DNA from: a bacterium
Lineage (GTDB): Bacteria > Verrucomicrobiota > Verrucomicrobiia > Limisphaerales > UBA11358
Direction of reading: 5' to 3'
DNA length: 64,000 nt
NCBI GenBank assembly: GCA_021817945.1
Contig: JAKAFL010000002.1
Location: forward strand, 20,929 to 84,928
A program made the position numbers and the translations under genes. Shown here piece by piece: positions 44,236 to 54,400 of the stretch. Within the stretch, counting starts at the first letter, position 1. Each line of letters starts with the position of its first letter. The notes under the pieces are model-generated. The model saw nothing but the letters and a program-made list of their open reading frames with translations. It was not told the origin of the DNA and did not search any database.

Positions 44236-45669
44236 ATGCTCACACTCAACGGCACATTGGACATGGCGGCCCGTGCGATGCAAACGCAGATGACGGGCGT
44301 GCAGGTGAGCGGCCAGAACCTGGCTAATGTCAACACACAAGGCTATTCCAGGCAGACGGTGGACATTCAGACCAGCGCCGACATTTCCACGAACATAGGA
44401 ATGCAGGGAACCGGGTCCAATGTGGTGGCCATCCAGCAGGCAGTGAACACCTTGTTGAACAGCCAGATCGTTTCCCAGCAAAGCACCAATGGATATTGGA
44501 ACGCGCAGCAATCCGCCCTGCAAAGCGCCCAGACCGGCCTGAACGAGTTTCTGAACGGCACGGGCAGTTCGAGTTCGTCCGGTTCCGCCACCAACACCAC
44601 GAGCAGCGGCCTCTCAGGACAGTTGAGCAGCCTGTTCAACAATTTTCAAGCCGTGGCCACCTCGCCCACCTCCATTGCGGCGCGTCAGGCCCTGATCAGC
44701 CAGGCACAGACGGTGGCCTCCTCTTTCAACCAGGTGGATAGTCAATTGAACGCCACGCGCACCACGCTCAACACCTCAATCACCAACGGCGTCTCCTCTG
44801 CCAACTCGCTTTTGGCCAACATCGCCCAGCTCAACGGCCAGATTTCCAGCGCCGAACTTTCCGGGGGCACACCCAACGACCTGCTCGACCAACGCCAGCA
44901 GGATCTTCAAAACCTGGCGGGTCTGGCCAATATCCAGACCAGCAACCAAGCCAATGGAGCGGTGGAGGTGAGCATCGGCGGCCAGACATTGGTGTCCGGA
45001 TCCAAGGTGACCGACACCCTCCAGACCTATGACGCCTCCGGCAGCGGTAGCGGCCAACTCATGGTGCAAACCGTGACCGGCGGAGTGGACCTCACCCTCA
45101 CCGGAGGCAGCATCCAAGGCACCATTAATGCCCGGGATGGCGAATTATCCACCCTTCAAAGCAGCATCAATACCCTGGCCTCCAATCTCATCACCCAGGT
45201 CAATGGCATCAATGCCAATGGCTACAGCCTGGGAGGCACGACCGGCACGGCATTTTTCACAGGCACAGGGTCCTCTGATATCGGGGTTAATTCCGCCTTG
45301 GCCAATAACCCATCGCTTTTTCAAGCATCCGGGTCAGCCTCGGCTTCAGGCGACAACACCATTGCCCTGCAACTGGCCAATCTAGCCACAGTGAGTCAAT
45401 CTGGATTGAACAACCAAACTTTCGGAAACGCCTACAGTTCCGATGTGGCTGCGCTGGGCAATGCGTTGCAGACAGCCAACACCCAGGTAACCAACCAGAC
45501 GGCGGTGTCCAACATGCTTTCGACCCAGCAAAGCAGTGTCAGCGGGGTGAACATTGACCAGGAAATGACCAACCTCATGAGTTTTCAAAGAGCCTATGAG
45601 GCAGCGGCGCAATTGGTGAACACCGTGAACCAAATGATGATGACCGTGAACCAGATGAAAACCGGCTGA
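44236..45669 (+). CDS. flgK: Hook-filament junction protein FlgK
   Basis: 477 residues. N-terminus TLDMAARAMQTQMTGVQVSG and NLANVNTQGYSRQ; C-terminus SGVNIDQEMTNLMSFQRAYE and AAQLVNTVNQMM, both diagnostic. Shorter than E. coli FlgK (547). The middle is rich in Ser/Thr/Asn/Gln. It joins the hook to the filament. Confidence 0.95.
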   Translation: MLTLNGTLDMAARAMQTQMTGVQVSGQNLANVNTQGYSRQTVDIQTSADISTNIGMQGTGSNVVAIQQAVNTLLNSQIVSQQSTNGYWNAQQSALQSAQTGLNEFLNGTGSSSSSGSATNTTSSGLSGQLSSLFNNFQAVATSPTSIAARQALISQAQTVASSFNQVDSQLNATRTTLNTSITNGVSSANSLLANIAQLNGQISSAELSGGTPNDLLDQRQQDLQNLAGLANIQTSNQANGAVEVSIGGQTLVSGSKVTDTLQTYDASGSGSGQLMVQTVTGGVDLTLTGGSIQGTINARDGELSTLQSSINTLASNLITQVNGINANGYSLGGTTGTAFFTGTGSSDIGVNSALANNPSLFQASGSASASGDNTIALQLANLATVSQSGLNNQTFGNAYSSDVAALGNALQTANTQVTNQTAVSNMLSTQQSSVSGVNIDQEMTNLMSFQRAYEAAAQLVNTVNQMMMTVNQMKTG

Positions 45670-45692
45670 TTCAGCCTGACACCCTCAAGCCC

Positions 45693-46637
45693 ATGAGAAT
45701 AGCCACGGATTCCTACCTCAACACCATGTTGAACCAGTTTAATTTGCTGAAACAACAGCAAATCAACCTGCAAAACCAAGTCAGCACCGGATTGAGCGTG
45801 CAGGCGCCGTCTGACAATCCGGCGGCCATGCAAACGACCCTCAACGACCTGGCCAGTGAGTCGGCGCAGCAGCAATATTCCAGCAATATCACAACGGCCC
45901 AGGCGCAGGCCAACAGTGTTTATAGCGCCTTGCAATCGCTCCAAACACTGACCAGCCAGGCCAACACCATCACCACTGAGGCAGGCAACGGCACGCTTTC
46001 CAGCAGCCAGCTCCAGAGCTATGCCACTCAGGTGAATGCCCTGATCCAACAGGCGGTGCAGCTTGCCAACACCCAGGACCCGGCCACGGGTCAGTATCTC
46101 TTTGGCGGCACAAACTCTGGACAGCCCCCCTACTCCGCCACCACCGATGCAAACGGCAATGTCACCGGAGTGACCTACCAGGGCAACAGTTCCGTAAATC
46201 AAATACCCATAGCTGCAGGGGTGACCGTGGCGGTGACTGTTCCGGGCCAAAACACCACCGGCACCGGATCCTATGGTTTATTCACTGATAGTCGAACCGG
46301 CGCAGACCTTTTCAACCACCTGATCCAACTTCAAAAGGACCTTTCATCGGGCAATACCAGTGCCGTCACGTCCACAGACAGTCAAAACCTGAAAAACGAC
46401 GAAAACAACATGACCTACCAGGTGGCCAACAACGGGAATGTTCAAGCCCGGCTGACCACGACCGCCAGCTTGGCGACCAGCCAGTCCAACGCCTTGGCCA
46501 CAGATATTTCAAACTCCTCCTCTGCGGACCTGGTTCAAACACTGACTGAACTGAACCAGACCCAGACCGCCTACCAGGCGGCCCTGGCCAGCAGCGCCGG
46601 CATGATGCAACTCTCCATCTTAAATTATCTCCCCTGA
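45693..46637 (+). CDS. flgL: Hook-filament junction protein FlgL
   Basis: 314 residues, the family length. The N-terminal flagellin-like helix (NQFNLLKQQQINLQNQVSTG), DNPAAMQTTLNDLASE, ATGQYLFGGTNSGQPPYSA and the C-terminal LVQTLTELNQTQTAYQAALA identify FlgL. It lies between flgK and fliW. Confidence 0.95.
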   Translation: MRIATDSYLNTMLNQFNLLKQQQINLQNQVSTGLSVQAPSDNPAAMQTTLNDLASESAQQQYSSNITTAQAQANSVYSALQSLQTLTSQANTITTEAGNGTLSSSQLQSYATQVNALIQQAVQLANTQDPATGQYLFGGTNSGQPPYSATTDANGNVTGVTYQGNSSVNQIPIAAGVTVAVTVPGQNTTGTGSYGLFTDSRTGADLFNHLIQLQKDLSSGNTSAVTSTDSQNLKNDENNMTYQVANNGNVQARLTTTASLATSQSNALATDISNSSSADLVQTLTELNQTQTAYQAALASSAGMMQLSILNYLP

Positions 46638-46643
46638 CACCCC

Positions 46644-47075
46644 ATGAACCCCGCCACCATCATTGAACCTGATTGGGACACCGGCCTTGGCCTCCAGCAA
46701 ATCACCCTGCCCCAGGGCTTGCTGGGATTCGAATCCCAGAAACATTTCACTCTTCAATCCAATTCAGGGGAACAGCCCTTCGCCTGGCTTAAAACACAGG
46801 AACCATCTCCACTGGCTTTTGTAGTGCTGAACCCCTGGTTGGCCGACCCTGGTTACCATCCGGAAATACCGGATGCGGACGCCAGTTTTTTGGGGATTCA
46901 ATCTCCGGAGGACGCAGAGTTCCTGGGCATTGTCACTCTGAAAGGGGCCGGGCACGCGACCATGAATTTGAAGGGACCCATCGTCATCAATCGTCACTCA
47001 GGCCTGGGAAAACAAGTGATTCTTGCCAATGCCACTGAATACTCGGTCCATCATCCGCTGCCAGTGGCGGCTTGA
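46644..47075 (+). CDS. fliW: Flagellar assembly factor FliW
   Basis: 143 residues with GLQQITLPQGLLGFE, FAWLKTQEPSPLAFVVLNPW and LKGPIVINRHSGLGKQVIL, the FliW signature. FliW binds both flagellin and CsrA: when flagellin is exported, free FliW sequesters CsrA and lifts repression of flagellin mRNA. It lies six bases ahead of csrA, as in Bacillus and Campylobacter, and the fliC leader here has a CsrA-type hairpin. Confidence 0.95.
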   Translation: MNPATIIEPDWDTGLGLQQITLPQGLLGFESQKHFTLQSNSGEQPFAWLKTQEPSPLAFVVLNPWLADPGYHPEIPDADASFLGIQSPEDAEFLGIVTLKGAGHATMNLKGPIVINRHSGLGKQVILANATEYSVHHPLPVAA

Positions 47076-47081
47076 ACATTC

Positions 47082-47336
47082 ATGTTGATCCTTGCCCGAA
47101 AGCCCGGGGAAAGCATCGTCATTGATGGTCAAATTGCCATCAAAGTATTGAAGGTGGAGGGCGACACGGTCAAGTTGGGGATAAAAGCCCCAGCATCAGT
47201 AACCGTGCACCGGCAGGAAATTCATGAGGAAATCCAAAATAATAATAAAGCAGCAGCAATGAAACCCGGATGGACCCTGCCGAAACTAGCGGCCAAAAAG
47301 GGGCAGCCAGAAACCGGGCTTAAAAAAAAGCAATAG
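47082..47336 (+). CDS. csrA: Carbon storage regulator CsrA
   Basis: 84 residues. The core is canonical: MLILARKPGESIVIDGQIAI, VKLGIKAPASVTVHRQEI with the RNA-binding Arg in VHRQEI. A basic tail of about 30 residues (ending TGLKKKQ) extends beyond E. coli CsrA (61 residues) and might change RNA or FliW binding. It is a dimeric RNA-binding protein recognising GGA in hairpin loops and is the last gene of the flgF operon. Confidence 0.96.
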   Translation: MLILARKPGESIVIDGQIAIKVLKVEGDTVKLGIKAPASVTVHRQEIHEEIQNNNKAAAMKPGWTLPKLAAKKGQPETGLKKKQ

Positions 47337-47403
47337 TCATAGACAAACGATGGATCCAACAGCGGGGACTCCATCTCACATGAACGCAAACCAAACTATC
47401 AAT

Positions 47404-48441
47404 ATGTCAGAAAAGAAAACTTCACTGGTTACTGGCTGCGCCGGTTTCATCGGCTCACACGTCGCCGACGAACTCGGCAAACTTGGGCACACCGTGGTTG
47501 GTTTGGATGACCTTTCTGGAGGCAAACGCGAGAACCTTTCGTCTCAAGTCCTCTTTTACGAGGGGTCAGTCGCCAACCACAAAGTTGTCAACCGGCTTTT
47601 TGCTGAGCACGATTTTGACTATGTCTTCCATCTCGCGGCATATGCCGCCGAGGGCTTGAGTCATTTCATCAAACGATTTAACTACACGAACAACCTGATT
47701 GGCAGCGTCAATCTCATCAACGCCGCCGTGAACGCCGGAACGGTCAAATGTTTTGTTTTCACCTCTTCCATAGCAGTGTACGGCCCCAATCAGGTCCCAA
47801 TGACTGAATCACTGACGCCAATGCCGGAAGACCCGTATGGTATTGCTAAATACGCGGTTGAGCTAGATCTGCGTGAATCGCACGAAATGTTCGGCCTCAA
47901 CCACGTCATCTTCCGCCCTCATAATGTCTATGGAGAACGGCAGAATCTTGGCGACCGTTACCGCAATGTAATTGGAATTTTCATGAACCAGATTATGCAG
48001 GGAAAACCCATGACAATTTTCGGTGACGGCCAGCAGACCCGCGCCTTCAGTTATATCAGCGACGTTGCGCCAGTGATTGCCAACTCTGTTCAACGCCCGG
48101 AGTGTTACAACCGCATTTTCAATGTCGGCGCAGACAAACCTTATTCAGTATCAGCGCTTGCCCATGCTGTAGCACGGGAGTTCGGAGTAAAGCCGGAAAT
48201 CAACTGGCTTGCCGCCCGCAAGGAAGTAGTGCATGCCTTTTCATCGCACGATCGAGTCAAGGATTTTTTTGGCGACTTGATCTCAAATGTATCCTTGGAG
48301 GAGGGACTGCGCCGGATGTCGGGCTGGGCGAAAGCCACCGGCATTCAATCGAGCAAAAAATTTGAAGGAATTGAGGTGGATCGCAACATGCCTCCCGCCT
48401 GGCGCGATTTGATTAAAACCTCTCCGATCGCAAACCTATAA
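47404..48441 (+). CDS. NAD-dependent epimerase/dehydratase (UDP-glucose 4-epimerase-like)
   Basis: 345 residues, extended SDR. NAD motif TGCAGFIGSHVADEL, active site Ser (SSIAVYG) and YxxxK as YGIAKYAVE, and substrate region RPHNVYGERQN. The family makes or interconverts nucleotide sugars. It lies between csrA and the giant glycosyltransferase, which it may supply with donor sugar. I prefer the ATG at 47404, which begins right before the NAD fold; 47380 and 47350 are alternatives. The DNA is visibly less GC-rich than the flagellar genes. Confidence 0.85.
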   Translation: MSEKKTSLVTGCAGFIGSHVADELGKLGHTVVGLDDLSGGKRENLSSQVLFYEGSVANHKVVNRLFAEHDFDYVFHLAAYAAEGLSHFIKRFNYTNNLIGSVNLINAAVNAGTVKCFVFTSSIAVYGPNQVPMTESLTPMPEDPYGIAKYAVELDLRESHEMFGLNHVIFRPHNVYGERQNLGDRYRNVIGIFMNQIMQGKPMTIFGDGQQTRAFSYISDVAPVIANSVQRPECYNRIFNVGADKPYSVSALAHAVAREFGVKPEINWLAARKEVVHAFSSHDRVKDFFGDLISNVSLEEGLRRMSGWAKATGIQSSKKFEGIEVDRNMPPAWRDLIKTSPIANL

Positions 48442-48446
48442 AAACC

Positions 48447-51400
48447 ATGAGTCAACCATCAACAGACCCGTCGGTTGTTTACGGAAAGGATTATTATGAT
48501 AATTACGGGAAGGCTTATTATGATCGGATGTGCGCGGTACCGTATGATCGCGACCAACCCACATGGAAAAACCACTTTCAAACGCTCGCCAAAACATTGG
48601 TTGAAAGATATCACCCTCACAGAACGATGGACGTCGGCTGTGCAAAGGGGTTTTTAGTGGAACATCTTCGCGACGCAGGGGTGGAAGCATTTGGCGTGGA
48701 TATTTCTCCTTATGCCATTTCCCAGGCGCGCAATGATTTGCGCGCCTTTTTCCAAGTTGCGAACGGCGCAGAATCGCTATCCGGCCAGTTTGACTTAATT
48801 ACCTGCATCGAAGTTGCGGAGCATATGCCCGAAGCAGATGCCCGTAGGATGATTGCGGATATGTGCCAGCATACCGACCATGTTATCTTCTCCTCAACGA
48901 ATGAGGATTTTGAGGAGCCGACTCACATTAACATGCACCCGGAAATTTATTGGGTTGAACTTTTCCGTCAGCATGGTTTTTATCCGGATGCCCATTTCTG
49001 CCCGGGATTTATCACACCGCAAGCAAAGCGCTTCTTGCGTTGCACAAAACCAAAACTCCGAGTGTCCGTTTTTTCCCACGAACCGCCTACTTGCGCTGTC
49101 GCACTACTGCGTTTGGCCGGAATCATTCAATATTTGGAACACCAAAAACGGATGGAATTGCACTGGTGCGTCGCGCGCGACCCCCAACTGGACATTGAGC
49201 GTTTGTTAAAAAGCGATATCTTCGTTTTCCAGCGCGAGTTTGCAGACCGTCGCTTTTCCAGACATATCCTCGCATCGGTTCGTGAACTGGGCAAGCCTAT
49301 AGTCTTCGAACTGGATGATCTGCTCATAAACGTTCCCGAATCCAATCCAAACCACAAGTACTGCCAAGCCATCACACCGGACGTTCTTGAAATGTTAAGA
49401 GAAGCGGATTTCGTAACTGTAACCACCGAGCCATTAAAAAAATATCTTGCCGAAGTTGAACCTCAGGCAAAGGATAAAACCTTTATTTTGCCCAACTACA
49501 TCAATCTTGATATTTGGGATGGAGCTTCCCCGCCTCCAGAAAAGGCTGGCGAACCGTTTGTCATAGGCTGGTTCGGCACAGCCACCCATGATGAAGACTT
49601 GGCCATCATCAAGCCAGCCATCGTGGAAATTGCCCGCAAATATGCAGGCAAAGTTGTATTTAGATTTTGGGGCTATCTGCCCAAGGATCTGGAGGGAATT
49701 CCCGGCGTGGAACTCGTTCGCGGCTCCCAGCCCAATTTACGGCTGCACGCACGCGACCTGGTAAACTCTCGCATTGATTTGGCACTGGCTCCGTTGCTGG
49801 ACCATCCTTTCAACCATGCCAAGAGTGATCTGAAATGGCTGGAGTACTCCATTTGCTACGTACCAGCAATTTATTCTCCAATTTCTCCTTACACCAATTC
49901 GGTCAAGCACGGATGCACAGGCTGGCTGGCGGAAAATAAACCAGAGTTTTGGCTTGAAGCCATCGAGATTCTCATGCGGGACAATCAACTCCGCCGCCAG
50001 ATTGCAATTCAGGCCCACGACGAAGTCCGCCAGTCACGCTGTGTGGATACAGGATCGCAAGAATGGGATGCTCTTTATCGGGCATTTCAAGTCAGTGGTT
50101 GCCGACCAAAAGCACCTCAATTATTTTCGGAAGAACAACGTCGTGATCGCGCCACGGCTCATGCGCAGTATTTTGCCGCCGAATTATTAGCCAGCCAAGG
50201 ATTGATGGAACAGGCCGCCAAGGCCTGTGAATCGGCCATAGAAAAATGGGTGAAGACGGACTCGTCCGTTGAGAAATTCATTTCCACCGCCGTAATGTCT
50301 TACCGTCGAGCACTTCAGGAAGCGAAGGGCAGCGCAGAATTGAATGCCAGCCTTAAAGCCGCCTCCGCACTTGCGGATGCGGGCGTCAAGGATCTGGCGC
50401 GCCAGTTTTACATAACCAGCCTCCAACAGGCTCAAGATACCAGACATCCGCCCACCGTTCTCCATGCCTTGATAGAACTTGCCCGTGCATTCAAAACACT
50501 TGATCCCCAAACAGGAAATCAGTTTCTCAAACACGGATTTACTCTGGCAAAGTCCATCGGTTCGGCATCCGGCCTCCAAACCATCGAAAAACTTCGATTG
50601 GATTATCAATCCGTCTGCAAGGATTCTCAATCATCCTCTAAAACCGACAAAAAGCAAAGCTCGGCGCCACAACCAGCCCAACTACGATCCAATGCTTCTT
50701 TTTCAAAAACCACCATTCCAGAATTATTGGTTTCAATCATCATTCCCACACATAACCGCCTTGACCTTACCAAAGCTTGCTTGCAAGCCATTGAAGCAAA
50801 TTCCCCGCCTAAAAAATTCGAACTCATTGTCGTGGATAACGCCTCGACGGACGGCACTCAGCATTTTCTCACAAGAGCACAAACGCAAAACCAACTCAGT
50901 TTGGTGCTTAATGAAAAAAACGCCGGCTTTGCCCGAGCCTGCAACCAGGGTGCCGCTAAGGCCTGCGGTAAATATTTATTATTTTTGAACAATGACACTG
51001 AGGTGGTGGATGGATGGATGGATACACTTCTTAAAAAAGCCGAACTGCCTGGCACTGGCGTGACGGGGGCAAGGCTCCTATACACAAATGGCACAATTCA
51101 GCATGCAGGCATTACGATCATAAATGGAATACCAGATCACCCTCATCGCCATGCCCCAGCGGATTTCCCAGAGGCAAATGAAACCCGTGAATTAGACATG
51201 GTCACCGGGGCCTGTCTGATCACTCCATCAGATTTGTTCAAGCAGCTTGGGGGATTTGACGAGGTGTTCTGCAACGGGGTCGAGGATGTTGATTATTGCC
51301 TGCGTGTCCGCGCAGCGGGGCAAAAGGTAATTTACGAACCCAAGGCGGTGGTTTATCACCATGAAGGCCAGACGCCGGGAAGGTTTAATCATGTGTCGGA

Positions 51401-54400
51401 CAACCTGAACCGGTTCTTCAGTCGTTGGAGGGGATGGTTCGACAAGCAACACAGGTTTATTGTTCCAACGCCTCCCCGGATTGTCGAAGCCAGCCAAAGC
51501 TTGTTCACACGCCCCCAAGCGGTAAAGACAGGTGCGGCAGCAAATCCCATCGCGGTGGATTGGGTAGGGTCCTTTTTGGATCATGGCAGTCTTTCACATG
51601 TCAACCGCTCACTTCTTGCCGCTTTCAAGTCCAGGACCGAATTGCGCGTCAAAGGCATCAGCACGTCCCAAATACGGGCAGACGGTTTTAAGGCTCTTGA
51701 GCAGGATTTGCAGACACACGCTTCACCTGACGTGGCAGTGACCGTGCGACATTCTTGGCCGCCCAACTGGGGCCGCCCCACCCATGGCAGGCTGGTGGTG
51801 ATCCAACCGTGGGAATTCGGCATGCTCCCCAAGGAATGGGTTGACCAAGCACCCCAGGTGGATGAATTTTGGGTCCCCACCCGTTTTGTAAAGGATTGTT
51901 ATGCGGCCTCGGGGATCCCGGCTCACAAGGTTTTTGTGGTGCCGAATGGCGTTGACGCCAAGCTTTTCCATCCTGGCGCAGAAGCGAGAGCGCTGGCCAC
52001 CACCAAAAGATTCAAATTTCTTTTTGTGGGTGGAACCATCGGACGCAAAGGTCCGGACCTGCTTCTTCAAGCTTACCTGCAAAATTTCAGCGCAACAGAT
52101 GATGTCTGCCTGGTCATCAAGGATTTTGGCGGAGACAGTTTTTACGCGGGGCAAACATTTGATACCCGTATTCGCGCTGCTCAAACCACGCCAGGCGCGC
52201 CAGAGATTCTTTACATCAAGGAAGAAATGCCGCCTGAAGACCTTCCCGGACTCTATACAGCCTGCCAGTGTCTTGTCCTTCCCTATCGGGGGGAGGGATT
52301 TGGGTTACCCGTTTTGGAAGCAATGGCATGCGGCCTGCCAGTGATTGTCACTGCGGGCGGTGCGACGGATGATTTTGTCCGGTCTGAGTTTGGGTGGCAA
52401 ATTTCCGCCCAAAAACGACTGATTGGGGAAGCGGTGGGTGGAATGAAACTGGCCGGGGAAGGATGGATGCTTGAACCGGAAATTCAGGAAATTGGGGAAG
52501 CCATGCGCAAGGCATTTGGCGACCCCACAGGGGCCCGCGATCGAGGGCTGCTGGCGAGCAGGCATGTTCACGATCATTTCACATGGAATCATGCGGCAGA
52601 ACAGGCCCTCCAAAGAATCCGCGTACTGGCAAGAGCAGAGGAGAACCGGAAAGACAGCAAAACCGGAAAATCTTTTGAGGGCGGAGTCCCGGCGACGGCG
52701 CGGGTGGGCAACCTGAACGAAGCCCGGAAGCTGTTTGGACTCAAAAAACCCGAACCCGCATGGAAGGCGGCCTGCGCGGCCATTTCTCCACGCCCATTTC
52801 ATCCCGAGGGGTGGTTGCTTCTGGCAGAAATCGCCGCAGCCCAGGGAGATGGCTCCACAGCCCGGGCCTGCGCGCAACGCGCCCGTGAAATGGCCCCGGG
52901 CTGGAATCCGCCCCGTCAGTTTTTGAACAAGCCGCTGCGCGGAAATACAAAGCTGGATTGGATCAAGCCGCCGACCAGAAGCCCGGTTCTATTGACAGTG
53001 TGCCTCATTGCCAGGAACGAGGAGCGTTTTCTGGGCGCTTGCCTGAAGTCCATTCAGGGTTTGAATGCGCAAATCATCGTTGTGGACACCGGCTCGACTG
53101 ACCGGACGGTGGAAATAGCGCGTGATTTTGGGGCGGAGGTTTACTCCTTCACTTGGAGTGATGATTTTGCCGCCGCCCGGAATGCGGCGCTGGAGCATGC
53201 CCGGGGAGACTGGGTTCTGATGTTGGATGCCGATGAAGAACTGCCCAAGGACCAACATGCCGCCCTGATGGGTGACATCGCCCAAGCCAAGGTTTTGGGT
53301 TACCGTCTTCCGCTGGTGAATATCGAGCATGAAGCCCATGGCCGCAGCCATGTGCCACGGTTATTCCGCAACATGCCCGGGATTTTTTACACAGGAAGGA
53401 TTCATGAACAGATATTTCCGAGCCTGATGCCTCATACCAAGGCGTGGGGTTTGGATCTCGCCATCGGGACAGCACAAATAACGCACCACGGTTACACAAG
53501 GCAAATGATGGTGGACCGGGACAAAATCCAGCGAAACTTGAGGCTGCTGCAACTGGCAGTTTTGGAAAACCCCATGGATGTGAACCTGCTGATGAACCTT
53601 GGTTTGGAATGGGTTCGGTCTGGGGACCTGGCGGCGGGTGTGGATCAATACCGCAAGGCTTTTCATCTGATGACGGCGGGACGCGAGGACGAAACCGCGC
53701 CTGAATTACGGGAGGTTTTGCTGACTCAGTTCACCAGCCACCTGTACAAGATGCGTCATCATGAGGAAGTGGTGGAGGTTTTGAATTCGAAGCTCGTCCA
53801 GCGCGGCGGACTGACCGCCTCGCTGCATTTTGCAATGGGTCTGGCTCATTTCGAATTAAAGCAATTTGCCGAGGCTGCGGCGCAGATGCAGCAATGCATC
53901 CGGAAACGAGGGGAAAAGTCTCTGGCCCCGGTCAACACGGATATTCACACCACGGCACCTGAACATTGCCTGGCCCTGAGCCTGGCGCGGAAGGGCGATG
54001 CGGAAGCTTCGGAAAAATGCTTTCTGGAAGTCCTTGGCAGAACCCAGCCACAATCCGGCGCGCTGGCGGAAATCAAGCTGGATTACGCCCGGTTTCTGAC
54101 CAACCAAAACCGGGGCGTAGAAGCCTTTCACAAGCTCCACGAGCTGGTTGCAGCCAATTCAAAGCACCTGGCCGCGTGGCAGTTTGGCGCGGAAGCGGCA
54201 TTGACTCGCCCTGAATTTCTGGAATTTGGCAGGGATTGGACAACCGAAGCGGTGAAATACGCGGGAGAGGATTTCACGCTCCATCATCACCGAGCGGAAA
54301 TCCTGATGTTGCTGGGAGAAAATGCAACCGCTGCTGTCATTTGGGAGAGACTCTGGAGCAGCGAAAGGCAACCCGGAATCCTGGCCGCCCTGATTTTATG

